DNA of 10,150 nt from Hyphomicrobiales bacterium (GCA_023266715.1 JAHFPK010000077.1:1-10150); one strand, 5' to 3'; counted from the first letter of the stretch, positions 1 through 7,643 are shown. Numbers and translations are program-made. The notes: generated from the sequence alone by a model not told the origin.

Positions 1-178
1 GGCCTTTGGGCGGGTACTGTCGCAATTTGACATTCCGCTTTTGCCCCCAACTGGACATTGCCAGCTTGGTGCACGACTGCCCCGATCATCAGGGCGGCTC
101 TTGCCAATGATACCTTTTCGCATCAATCTTAGCTTTGGTAAGCCGATCATCCGTTGGATGTCAGTACAGGGGGATGTC
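1..178. other. Upstream region of the LepB paralogue, no gene recognised
   Basis: No recognisable coding sequence is seen in these bases. The reading frame of the downstream gene stays open back to position 41, but the translated extension (46 residues) is not like a signal peptidase N-terminus and no ribosome binding site precedes it. A perfect TTGACA lies at 27-32, but nothing resembling TATAAT lies 16-18 bases further on, so no promoter is called. A purine-rich GGGGG at 169-173 supplies the Shine-Dalgarno for the gene starting at 179. Confidence 0.5.
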
Positions 179-1216
179 ATGCAAACCTTAGGTGCAAAGC
201 CGCGTAACCTGATCGGTCTCGTCCTCATTGCGCTGTTGCTCGGTCCGACATCTCTTATGCTTTGGCTGGGGCGTTGGCGGGCTGCACTGCTTTATGTCCT
301 TGCGGTACCTGCCACAATTGGGCTGCTCTACGCATTCCCCGCGTTCAGATTTTTCCGGCCTTTTGCCAACCTGGGACTAGATGATTCGTACACCATAATA
401 GGTTTGACAGTAGCGGCAATCGGATTGGTTCATGCCATACGCATCAGAAAATCGGCATCGCACAGGCCTTGGTACTCACACTGGTATGTTGCACTGCCCG
501 GTCCACTTGTTACGGCACTGCTGATCGCTTTCGTCGTTCGGACCTTCTTCTACCAGCCGTTCAATATTCCTTCACTCGCGATGTATCCGACCCTGAAGGT
601 GGGCGACTATCTTTTCGTTTCCAAGCTGTCTTACGGTTACAGCAAGTATTCTTTCAATTTTTCGTTTGGCGGGTTCGGCAAAACCTGGATTAACTGCTGC
701 CCCATCGATTTTCCGGGCCGGGTGGTTTTGGCTGATACGCCCAAGCGCGGCGATGTGGCGGTCTTCAAGCTGCCAACCAATCCGGAAATTGACTACATCA
801 AACGGGTGATTGGCCTGCCCGGCGACCGCATCCAGATGCGTGATGGAGTGCTGTTCATCAATGGCGAGCCAGTCAAGAAAGAGCGCGTCGAGGACTACGT
901 TGACAATGAACCCCTAGGGGAGGGCGGCGGACACCCCATCCAACAGTATGAAGAGACCTTGCCCAATGGGGTCAAGTACCGCGTACTCGACCTGATGCCA
1001 AACGGTTCGGCAGACAATACAATCGAATATGTCGTTCCTCCCGACCACTACTTCACGATGGGCGACAACCGGGACAATTCAGAGGACAGCCGCTATCTTG
1101 ATTCAGTGGGATACGTCCCTGAAGAAAACTTCGTCGGGCCCGTCGTTCTTCGCTTCTGGACCAGCAAAGGCTTCAGTCTCGAAAGTTGGCCGCAAGAAAT
1201 CCATCCGTCGAACTGA
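179..1216 (+). CDS. Signal peptidase I-like protein with catalytic serine replaced by alanine (putative pseudo-protease)
   Basis: The product is a 345-residue S26-family (LepB-like) membrane protein. I chose the ATG at 179 because GGGGG at 169-173 sits five bases upstream; the frame is open back to 41 without signal peptidase features. Residues about 10-31, 36-55 and 71-88 look like membrane helices, with a GRWRxAxxY motif at 31-39. A fourth helix (about 104-125) leads into the S26 domain. Box B reads NIPSLAMYPT: the residue matching the E. coli nucleophile Ser90 is Ala134. The general-base lysine is present (Lys208, YIKRVIGLPGD), as is MGDNRDNSEDSR at 294-305. Residues 112-320 align without gaps to the LepB at 3544-4443, with 20 differences by my count, and then the C-termini diverge. 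The family removes signal peptides at the periplasmic membrane face; this member should not cleave by the normal Ser/Lys mechanism. A regulatory, substrate-binding or lost function is inference. Confidence 0.88.
   Translation: MQTLGAKPRNLIGLVLIALLLGPTSLMLWLGRWRAALLYVLAVPATIGLLYAFPAFRFFRPFANLGLDDSYTIIGLTVAAIGLVHAIRIRKSASHRPWYSHWYVALPGPLVTALLIAFVVRTFFYQPFNIPSLAMYPTLKVGDYLFVSKLSYGYSKYSFNFSFGGFGKTWINCCPIDFPGRVVLADTPKRGDVAVFKLPTNPEIDYIKRVIGLPGDRIQMRDGVLFINGEPVKKERVEDYVDNEPLGEGGGHPIQQYEETLPNGVKYRVLDLMPNGSADNTIEYVVPPDHYFTMGDNRDNSEDSRYLDSVGYVPEENFVGPVVLRFWTSKGFSLESWPQEIHPSN
512..1138 (+). repeat. Copy 1 of a 627-bp inverted duplication (S26 domain of the LepB paralogue)
   Basis: This stretch pairs codon for codon, without gaps, with 3649-4275 on the opposite strand. 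The proteins are about 90% identical, while the DNA differs at many third positions (roughly 80% identical by eye). The longest identical run I found is 40 bp, 783-822, covering the catalytic-lysine motif; it matches 3965-4004 in the other copy. Confidence 0.85.
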
Positions 1217-1227
1217 AAGAGCCGACG

Positions 1228-1944
1228 CTACCTTTGCGCGAGTTCGGTGATCAGTCTTTGGCGCTGCTCCGGCATTTCAAGCCCACGCGGTTCAAAGATG
1301 TGGCGCTCTAGAAAATAACCCGTGAGCTTGAACCCATCGAGAATATCTTCAATTGATTTCACCGGTTGTCCCAAAAGAAAACCTGGAAGCTTGAGCAGTT
1401 TGTCATGATACGGTTCGCCGGCTTGCAGAGATGCGGCCCGCCCCGTTTTTGGCGAAACATAGAAAAGATTTTCAAGTGTTCCCGTAACTGCACACTTGCT
1501 CAAGTCCAGGCCAAACCCCAACTCTTCCAGAAGGCCGAGTTCCCAGCGCACGAGAAGTGCCGGCCAATGCTCATCATTGTCGATGGCGTCGAGCACGATT
1601 TGAAAGGCATCATACAGGCGCTGGTGGGGTTCGCGTTCCGGCAAGGTCTGCGAAAGACTGGTGAGGGTCGTAAGGCCCGAAAGCCGAAACGAATTTTCCA
1701 TGATCGTGCCTGCCGACAATTTCAGCGGCTCGAAGACAAAGGTTCCCAAGTGATCTTCAAGCCTGGCGCGCCATGTCACTTGCACAAAGTTTCCCGGCTG
1801 CAACACCGGACGCTGGATGCGTGACCGTCCGCCCCGCACCAGACCCAGGCAGCGCCCGTGCTCCTGTGTTAGAAGTTCAGCTATTGCACTGGTCTCGCCA
1901 TGGCGGCGAACCGAAAGGATTACGCCGTGATCGCGCCATTCCAT
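1228..1944 (-). CDS. recO: DNA repair protein RecO
   Basis: RecO works in the RecFOR pathway, binding single-stranded DNA and SSB and helping load RecA at gaps. The 238-residue length is normal for the family. The N-terminus (MEWRDHGVILSVRRHGE, then the GLVRGGRSR segment around 35-43) is the typical RecO OB-fold opening, followed by a helical C-terminal domain. The four-cysteine zinc motif of many RecO proteins is not present: the matching place reads KCAVTG with a single cysteine, which fits alphaproteobacterial RecO. The ATG at 1944 follows the era stop by 10 bases with an AAGG just upstream. It is the last gene of the operon. Its stop converges on the LepB paralogue with 11 bases between, and I see no terminator there. 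Confidence 0.93.
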   Translation of the reverse strand: MEWRDHGVILSVRRHGETSAIAELLTQEHGRCLGLVRGGRSRIQRPVLQPGNFVQVTWRARLEDHLGTFVFEPLKLSAGTIMENSFRLSGLTTLTSLSQTLPEREPHQRLYDAFQIVLDAIDNDEHWPALLVRWELGLLEELGFGLDLSKCAVTGTLENLFYVSPKTGRAASLQAGEPYHDKLLKLPGFLLGQPVKSIEDILDGFKLTGYFLERHIFEPRGLEMPEQRQRLITELAQR

Positions 1945-1954
1945 GGCCTTAGCC

Positions 1955-2845
1955 TCAATTCCCCAAGCCCATCATGCGCAGGCGCTCGGGGTCTTCCGTC
2001 CAATTCTCGCGCACCTTTACAAACAGGAAGAGATGCACCCGTCGCTCAAGAGATTTTTCCAATTCTTCCCGCGCCAGTTGCCCCAGCAGTTTGATCATCT
2101 GGCCGCCCTTGCCCAGCACGATGGCCTTCTGGCTGTCACGCTCCACATAGATGACCTGCCCGATTTTGACCGCGCCGTCTTTTTGTTCTTCCCAGGTTTC
2201 CGTCTCAACCGTCGAAGCATAGGGCAGCTCTTCGTGAAGTCTGAGATAGATTTTTTCCCGCGTCACTTCCGAAGCCAAAAACCGCAACTGCACGTCCGCT
2301 GCCTGGTCTTCCGGGTAAAGCCAGGGGCCAACGGGCATCAAGCTTGCTATCTTCTTGCGCAGGTCATCAACGCCGGAACCTTTCAGGGCGCTGATCATGA
2401 ATGTGTCGGTAAATTCATAGGCCTCATTGAAGCGCTTGGAAATTTCCAGCAACACTTCTCGCCGCAGGAGGTCAACCTTGTTGAGGGCAAGCAGTGCATT
2501 TGTCCCGCTCTTCTTCAGCCCATCAATGATGCGCATGACATCATCATTCCGGCCCAGCCGCGCATCAGCGAGAAAGACGGTCACGTCAGCTTCTGCCGAT
2601 CCGCTCCAGGCATTTTCCACCATGGCTTCATCCAACTTGCGCTTCGGGCTAAAAATTCCCGGCGTATCAACCACGACAACTTGCGAGGCTCCTTCCATGA
2701 AAATGGCCCGCAGCCTCGCCCGTGTCGTTTGCACCTTGTGTGAAACGATAGAAACCTTCGAGCCCGCCAACTGATTGACCAAAGTGGACTTGCCCGCATT
2801 CGGTGCCCCAATGATGGCGCAAAATCCGCATTGCGTTCCACTCAT
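1955..2845 (-). CDS. era: GTPase Era
   Basis: Era is an essential GTPase that binds the 3' end of 16S rRNA and helps 30S subunit maturation. All G motifs are visible in 296 residues: G1 GAPNAGKST (13-21), Thr41/42 as G2, G3 DTPG (60-63), G4 NKVD (122-125) and G5 SALKG (152-156). The C-terminal KH RNA-binding domain carries VLGKGGQMIK (243-252). Length matches the family. The ATG overlaps the rnc stop in an ATGA, so translation is probably coupled to rnc, a common pairing of two RNA/ribosome maturation genes. No anomaly is seen. Confidence 0.97.
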   Translation of the reverse strand: MSGTQCGFCAIIGAPNAGKSTLVNQLAGSKVSIVSHKVQTTRARLRAIFMEGASQVVVVDTPGIFSPKRKLDEAMVENAWSGSAEADVTVFLADARLGRNDDVMRIIDGLKKSGTNALLALNKVDLLRREVLLEISKRFNEAYEFTDTFMISALKGSGVDDLRKKIASLMPVGPWLYPEDQAADVQLRFLASEVTREKIYLRLHEELPYASTVETETWEEQKDGAVKIGQVIYVERDSQKAIVLGKGGQMIKLLGQLAREELEKSLERRVHLFLFVKVRENWTEDPERLRMMGLGN

Positions 2846-3531
2846 TGACGAATATCCTCGCGCTTCAAAAAACTGTCCGCCGCTGCCATTTCAGCCAAAC
2901 GTTTGGATGGCCCTGATCCCAGAACTGCGTCCTTGCCCTTGACATTCAACTCGACAGTGAAAAGCGGGCTATGCTCCAATCCCTCTCGCTTGAGTATTTT
3001 ATAATCTGGTATTGGAAGGCCCCGCGCCAGGGACCATTCCTGCAAGTATGTCTTGGGGTCTTTGCTTACCGATCTATTCTCCGCAATGTGCCGCGACCAG
3101 TTGCGCAGAATAAAGGCCTTGGCTTCATCCATGCCACCATCAAGATAAATGCCGCCGATCAGCGCTTCCACCACATCGCCCACAACGGACATAATCAGGT
3201 TTACGCCCTTCTTGTGTTCGCTGGGGCCCACAATGATGAAGTCGCTCAAGCCAAGCTCCTTGCCCACCTCGCCGCAAATTTCCCCGCGCACCAGATTGCT
3301 GTGCAGGTTTGCCATGTGCCCTTCCCGGTGCGACGGGTTAAGTCGGTACAATTCTTCCGCAATCACCAGGGCAAGAACCCGGTCACCTAAAAACTCTAGA
3401 CGCTGGTAGTCATCGTGCTTGCGGTTCGTGCTGCTGTGGGTAAGGGCATGGCGCAGCAGTACCTTGTCCTTGAAATGATACCCAAGACGCTTTGCAATGT
3501 CTTCATGCCGCGTTTGTGAAAATCGAACCAA
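2842..3531 (-). CDS. rnc: Ribonuclease III
   Basis: RNase III is the double-strand-specific endoribonuclease that processes rRNA precursors and structured mRNAs. The 229-residue protein has the catalytic signature RLEFLGD (44-50, with Glu46 and Asp50), the second acidic pair in GDVVEALIGG (Asp119, Glu122) and a C-terminal double-stranded-RNA-binding domain starting near DPKTYLQEW. Gln43 replaces the first Glu of the E. coli box (Glu38), as I recall for other alphaproteobacteria. No ATG or GTG exists before the conserved N-terminus, so the TTG at 3531-3529 is the likely start; no strong Shine-Dalgarno is seen. The frame continues directly from lepB: TAG, four sense codons, then TTG. Confidence 0.95.
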   Translation of the reverse strand: MVRFSQTRHEDIAKRLGYHFKDKVLLRHALTHSSTNRKHDDYQRLEFLGDRVLALVIAEELYRLNPSHREGHMANLHSNLVRGEICGEVGKELGLSDFIIVGPSEHKKGVNLIMSVVGDVVEALIGGIYLDGGMDEAKAFILRNWSRHIAENRSVSKDPKTYLQEWSLARGLPIPDYKILKREGLEHSPLFTVELNVKGKDAVLGSGPSKRLAEMAAADSFLKREDIRQ

Positions 3532-3543
3532 GACCCGAAATGC

Positions 3544-4443
3544 CTAGAGAAGATTCAAGAAGCGGCCCCAGCGAATTTCGAAAGGCCATTTCCAAACTTC
3601 CCAAAGGGTTGTGCCGCGCGAAATTGAAAAGAAAATAATGTCCGCCCGTCCCACATAGTTTTCGATGGGCACGTAACCCACCGCGTCTAAAAACCGCGAA
3701 TCCTCTGAATTGTCGCGGTTGTCGCCCATCATGAAATAATGTTCAGGTGGAACAACATATTCAATCGTATTGTCAGCCGAACCATTGGGCATCTCGTCCA
3801 ACACCCGGTAAGTCACACCGTTGGGCAATGTCTCCAGATATTGCTGAATGGGATGGCCACCACCTTCGCCTAGAACCTCGTTATCAACGTAGTCTTCAAT
3901 ACGTTCTTTCTTCACGGCTTCGCCGTTGATGAAGAGAACGCCGTCGCGCATCTGAATGCGGTCACCGGGCAGGCCAATCACCCGTTTGATGTAGTCAATT
4001 TCCGTATTGGTTGGCAGTTTGAATACAGCCACGTCGCCACGCTTGGGCGTATCGGCCAAAACCACTCGGCCGGGAAAATCAATGGGGCAACAGGTTATCC
4101 AGGTTGTTCCAAAACCACCAAACGAGAAATTGAAGGAATATTTGCTGTAGCCATATGAAAGCTTGGAAACGAAGAGATAGTCGCCGACTTTCAGGGTTGG
4201 ATACATGGAAGCCGAAGGGATATTGAAGGGCTGGTAGAGGAAAGTCCGCACGAAAAAGGCAATCAGAAGGGCCTGGATGATCACCTTTATGGTGTCCCAA
4301 ATCCCTTCCTCGGATTTCTGGCGCATTTCCTGAGCCGGTGCCATGTGATAGTCTTTCTTGTGCATCAAAATCGAGCTTTCTACGCCCCCACCCACCTTTT
4401 GGGCTATAGCGCCAACCCCATATGAGGTGCAATGTAGCACCAT
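3544..4443 (-). CDS. lepB: Signal peptidase I (active LepB)
   Basis: This is the Ser/Lys leader peptidase that cleaves Sec and Tat signal peptides on the periplasmic side of the inner membrane. The catalytic machinery is complete: NIPSASMYPT with nucleophile Ser79, YIKRVIGLPGD with Lys153, and MGDNRDNSEDSR near the C-terminus. One membrane helix (about 51-70) precedes the catalytic domain, as usual in alphaproteobacteria. The start is uncertain. The ATG at 4443 has GGAG five bases upstream and a 27-base gap to acpS, giving 299 residues. Conserved LepB sequence begins near residue 44, so ATGs at 4365 or 4344 (273 or 266 residues) are possible. It lies between acpS and rnc, its usual place in this cluster. 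It is the only catalytically intact signal peptidase in the window. Confidence 0.95.
   Translation of the reverse strand: MVLHCTSYGVGAIAQKVGGGVESSILMHKKDYHMAPAQEMRQKSEEGIWDTIKVIIQALLIAFFVRTFLYQPFNIPSASMYPTLKVGDYLFVSKLSYGYSKYSFNFSFGGFGTTWITCCPIDFPGRVVLADTPKRGDVAVFKLPTNTEIDYIKRVIGLPGDRIQMRDGVLFINGEAVKKERIEDYVDNEVLGEGGGHPIQQYLETLPNGVTYRVLDEMPNGSADNTIEYVVPPEHYFMMGDNRDNSEDSRFLDAVGYVPIENYVGRADIIFFSISRGTTLWEVWKWPFEIRWGRFLNLL
3649..4275 (-). repeat. Copy 2 of the 627-bp inverted duplication (within lepB)
   Basis: This is the partner of 512-1138 in inverted orientation. The two arms flank recO, era and most or all of rnc. Outside these limits the two genes differ completely: the paralogue has three extra membrane segments upstream and a different C-terminal tail. 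Confidence 0.85.
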
Positions 4444-4455
4444 GCAAGCTCCGGT

Positions 4456-4477
4456 ACTGTGACGAATTAATCACAGT
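4456..4477. repeat. Palindrome at the acpS-lepB junction
   Basis: Seven-base arms ACTGTGA and TCACAGT are separated by eight AT-rich bases. The element includes the acpS stop codon and lies just before the lepB Shine-Dalgarno. The arms resemble a CRP half-site, but the spacer is eight rather than six bases, so no regulator is assigned. No T-run follows, so it is not an intrinsic terminator. Confidence 0.4.
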
Positions 4478-4878
4478 CCGGGTGCGGCAACTGCTTCAAT
4501 GATTACAATGGCCTGCGCGTAGGGATAATCATCGGTAATGGTCAGCTGAATGCGGGCGAGTTGTCCAGCGGGCGTAATCCTGTCCAATTGCTCCTTTGCT
4601 CCGCCGCTCAATTGCATCGTGGGCCTGCCTGAGGGCTCATTTACAACCCCCATGTCTTTCCAGAAAACACCCCTGCGAAACCCCGTGCCAAGAGCCTTGG
4701 AACAGGCCTCCTTGGCAGCAAAGCGCTTGGCATAGGAAGCTGCCCTTTGGGCACGCCGGTCAGATTTCTTCCGTTCAACATCAGTAAAAATACGCGTCAC
4801 AAAACGCGACCCATAGCGCTCCAATGTTTGTTCAATGCGCCTGATATCCACCATGTCATTACCCAAGCCAATAATCAT
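4471..4878 (-). CDS. acpS: Holo-[acyl-carrier-protein] synthase AcpS
   Basis: AcpS moves 4'-phosphopantetheine from coenzyme A to apo-ACP, activating it for fatty acid synthesis. The 135-residue protein opens with MIIGLGNDMVDIRRIE, whose Asp8 binds the metal. It carries the second signature RFAAKEACSKALG (52-64), with Glu57 as the other metal ligand. Length is normal for the family. The ATG overlaps the pyrE stop in an ATGA, suggesting translational coupling. lepB follows after 27 bases. No irregularities are seen. Confidence 0.96.
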   Translation of the reverse strand: MIIGLGNDMVDIRRIEQTLERYGSRFVTRIFTDVERKKSDRRAQRAASYAKRFAAKEACSKALGTGFRRGVFWKDMGVVNEPSGRPTMQLSGGAKEQLDRITPAGQLARIQLTITDDYPYAQAIVIIEAVAAPGL

Positions 4879-5465
4879 TTATTGAGGTCCCGGCTTCCGG
4901 GCTTGACTGCTGGAATGGCTGCTAATTCCGGCGGCAAAGAATCTGCCGGAAAGGCCGGAATTTCCAGGCTGGTAAGCGCAAACAGTGGCACCCCTAAATC
5001 CGCCTTTCCGCTCGAGCGGTCAATGAGGCAAGCCGCAGCAATGGTCACCCCACCCTCCTCCACAATGCCCGCAATGCATTCCCTTGAGGAAAGACCCGTG
5101 GTTACAATGTCTTCCACCATCAGAACCCGGGCCCCCTTGGCAATGGTGAAACCACGCCGCAGCACAAGTTTGCCATCGACCCGCTCAAAGAAAATGGCAG
5201 GAACCCCCAGTTGCCGTCCCATCTCATACCCCACCACAATACCACCCATGGCGGGAGAAGCCACAATATCAATCTGCGCCCGAATTTTTTCAGTGATTCG
5301 CTGCTTCAAGGACTGGCAAAGGCGATCCGCCCGCTTGGGATACATCAGAACCCTGGCGCATTGCAGGTAGCGCGAACTGTGCAACCCTGAGGACAATATG
5401 AAATGCCCTTCAAGCAAAGCGCCAGCTGCGCGGAATTCGCCCAAAACCTCATCATGGCTTAACAT
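4875..5465 (-). CDS. pyrE: Orotate phosphoribosyltransferase
   Basis: PyrE joins orotate to PRPP to give orotidine 5'-phosphate in de novo pyrimidine synthesis. The 196-residue protein has the PRPP-binding motif LMVEDIVTTGLSS (115-127), an SSGLHSSRYLQ stretch (25-35) of the orotate/phosphate site, and a conserved SPAMGGIVVGYE segment (70-81). The start at 5465 lies three bases after the rsh stop, so the gene is cotranscribed with rsh. Coupling pyrimidine synthesis to the (p)ppGpp gene is a feature of gene order, not evidence of direct regulation. Confidence 0.95.
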   Translation of the reverse strand: MLSHDEVLGEFRAAGALLEGHFILSSGLHSSRYLQCARVLMYPKRADRLCQSLKQRITEKIRAQIDIVASPAMGGIVVGYEMGRQLGVPAIFFERVDGKLVLRRGFTIAKGARVLMVEDIVTTGLSSRECIAGIVEEGGVTIAAACLIDRSSGKADLGVPLFALTSLEIPAFPADSLPPELAAIPAVKPGSRDLNK

Positions 5466-5468
5466 CTG

Positions 5469-7643
5469 CTACCCCGTTGCCCGTGTCACCGCACTCACCG
5501 CATTCCGGGTCCGGAGCCCCGCGATGATATCATTCAGGTGCCGTGCATCATGTACTTCCAGCAGAATGTCCAGATCAAAAAAGTCGCGCACGCCCTGCCG
5601 CGCCATCATCTGCAGCTCATCGATATTGCCGCCATGGTCGCCGATGACCTGGGTGACCTGTGCGAGGGCGCCAATCTCGTTTAGAAGAATAACATTGATT
5701 CGCGCCGGAAACATCTGTTGTGACGCGTCGCTATCCCAGGCCAGGTCTATCCAGCGTTCCGGCTGGCTGTCGAACTGCTCAAGCGCCTTGGCGAAAATCG
5801 GATAGATCGTCACCCCCTCGCCCGGCATGGAAATGCCCACAATCCGTTCACCTGGAACCGCACCCGTTTCCTTGGAAATGGTGAGCGCCATGTTGCCGCT
5901 CAGTCCCCGCACCGGGACTGAAGCCGCCTGTGACTGGTCCGACTTTTTCGTCGTCCCCTTGCGCCGCGACTCGCGCATCTGGCTCGCTTCAACCGTAAGT
6001 CCCATGGCTTTCAGCATGTCGTAACCCGAGAGATCGCCCCGACCAATGGCAGCCATAGTGTCATCGACATTCTTGTGGCCAAGGCGCGGCACAGCGGCGG
6101 CAATCTCCTTTGCCACCATGGGCCTGTTCTGTTTGGCCAGAAGCTTTTCGACAATTTCACGGCCCAGTCCTGCAAATTGCTTGCGCATGGCGGCCCGCGT
6201 GGCGCGCCTGATCGCGGCCCGGGCTTTTCCGGTAACCGCTATGCTTTCCCAGGCGGGAGGCGGCACCTGTGCATCAGAGCGGATGATATCAACTTCATCG
6301 CCATTCTGGAGTTCGGCAACCAGCGGCGCATGCCTTCCGTTGACCTTGCAACCCACGCAGCTGTCACCAATCGACGTATGCACAGCATAGGCAAAATCGA
6401 TGGGCGTGGCACCGCGCGGAAGCGCAATGAGCTGTCCCTTCGGCGTGAAGCAGAACACCTGGTCATGGAACAATTCCAGTTTGGTGTGTTCAAGGAATTC
6501 CTTGGGCGACTCGCCCTCCTGCAGCATTTCCACCAAATGCCGCAGCCAGCGGTAGGCGTTGGATTCAGCCCCCGGCGGGCGAAACCCGTCCAGCGCCTCG
6601 CGCGCATCGGGCGCATCCTTGTAAAGCGCGTGGGCGGCAACGCCACGTTCGGCAATTTCATGCATCAGGCGGGTGCGGATCTGCATTTCAACGCGCATGT
6701 GGTGCGGGCCGATGACCGTCGTATGCAGCGAGCGGTAATCATTCTGCTTGGGCGTCGAGATATAATCCTTGAAACGCCCCGGAATGGCGCGCCAGGTCCG
6801 GTGCGCGATGCCGATGGCCCGGTAGCACTGGTCCACCGTGCCGACGAGCACGCGAAATCCAAAAATGTCAGAGAGCTGGCCAAGCGACAAATGCTTGCGC
6901 TCCATCTTGCGCCAGATCGAATAGGGCCGTTTCTCGCGGCCATAGACTTCCGCCTTGATGCCGTTCTCGGCCAGCTTGGTGGCCAGCGCCTTTTCAATCT
7001 CACGCAGCACATCGCCGCTTTCCTCATGGAGTTGGGAAAGCCGGTCCTGGATAATCTTGTTGGCGTCCGGGTTGAGCACCCGGAACGAAATATCCTCCAA
7101 CTCGTCACGCACCGTCTGCATGCCCATGCGGCCAGCCAGCGGCGCATAGATATCCATGGTTTCCTGGGCAATCCGCAAGCGCTTTTCCGGCTTCACGTGC
7201 TCTATGGTGCGCATGTTGTGCAGGCGGTCGGCCAGCTTCACCATCAGGACCCGCACATCCTTCGACATGGCGAGCAGGAGCTTCCGCAAATTTTCGGCCT
7301 GGGTGGCTTCCGTGGTGACAAGGTCGATCTTCTTGATCTTGGTCAGGCCATCCACCAGGGAAGCGATTTCCTTACCGAACTTCTCTTCGATCTCCTGGTG
7401 CGTGGCTTCGGTGTCTTCCACCGTGTCATGAAGGAGTGCTGCCGCAACCGTGGCATCATCCAGCTTCATTTCCGTGAGAATGGCTGCCACTTCGAGGGGG
7501 TGGTTGAAATAGGCCTCGCCGGAGGCCCGAGTCTGGTTGCCGTGGGCTTTCATGGCATAGACATAGGCACGGTTGAGCAGGTCCTCATCCGCGTCCGGGT
7601 CATACTTCACGACCCGTTCAACCAATTCATATTGGCGCATCAT
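5469..7643 (-). CDS. rsh: Bifunctional (p)ppGpp synthetase/hydrolase Rsh (RelA/SpoT family)
   Basis: Rsh makes and degrades (p)ppGpp, the stringent-response alarmone, in the cytoplasm. The 724-residue protein has the full long-RSH order. The HD hydrolase domain carries His48, HDTVED (72-77) and Asp139. The synthetase domain carries Asp259, RFKD (290-293) and Glu319 in VEMQIRT. TGS spans about 395-456, followed by a helical region, and ACT spans about 646-720. The RFKD form of the RxKD loop and the intact HDxxED point to both activities. The Cys-Cys zinc motif of many RSH proteins is absent before PGERIVGI (597-604). The start MMRQYELVERV is the conserved alphaproteobacterial N-terminus. No Shine-Dalgarno precedes either ATG (7643, 7640), and the rpoZ terminator ends only 16 bases upstream. 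The symbol spoT or relA is also used. Confidence 0.97.
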   Translation of the reverse strand: MMRQYELVERVVKYDPDADEDLLNRAYVYAMKAHGNQTRASGEAYFNHPLEVAAILTEMKLDDATVAAALLHDTVEDTEATHQEIEEKFGKEIASLVDGLTKIKKIDLVTTEATQAENLRKLLLAMSKDVRVLMVKLADRLHNMRTIEHVKPEKRLRIAQETMDIYAPLAGRMGMQTVRDELEDISFRVLNPDANKIIQDRLSQLHEESGDVLREIEKALATKLAENGIKAEVYGREKRPYSIWRKMERKHLSLGQLSDIFGFRVLVGTVDQCYRAIGIAHRTWRAIPGRFKDYISTPKQNDYRSLHTTVIGPHHMRVEMQIRTRLMHEIAERGVAAHALYKDAPDAREALDGFRPPGAESNAYRWLRHLVEMLQEGESPKEFLEHTKLELFHDQVFCFTPKGQLIALPRGATPIDFAYAVHTSIGDSCVGCKVNGRHAPLVAELQNGDEVDIIRSDAQVPPPAWESIAVTGKARAAIRRATRAAMRKQFAGLGREIVEKLLAKQNRPMVAKEIAAAVPRLGHKNVDDTMAAIGRGDLSGYDMLKAMGLTVEASQMRESRRKGTTKKSDQSQAASVPVRGLSGNMALTISKETGAVPGERIVGISMPGEGVTIYPIFAKALEQFDSQPERWIDLAWDSDASQQMFPARINVILLNEIGALAQVTQVIGDHGGNIDELQMMARQGVRDFFDLDILLEVHDARHLNDIIAGLRTRNAVSAVTRATG

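Noticed and set aside
27..55. Perfect TTGACA as promoter of the LepB paralogue
   Set aside because: No -10-like hexamer lies at 16-18 bases; the start of transcription is not supported.
41..178. 46-residue N-terminal extension of the LepB paralogue
   Set aside because: There is no ribosome binding site at 41, the sequence is unlike signal peptidase N-termini, and a clear purine-rich site precedes the ATG at 179.
1366..2743. Plus-strand open frames opposite recO and era
   Set aside because: They lie antisense to intact conserved genes, have no family features and lack ribosome binding sites.
4457..4476. CRP site between acpS and lepB
   Set aside because: The TGTGA/TCACA half-sites are eight bases apart instead of six, so the match to the CRP consensus fails.
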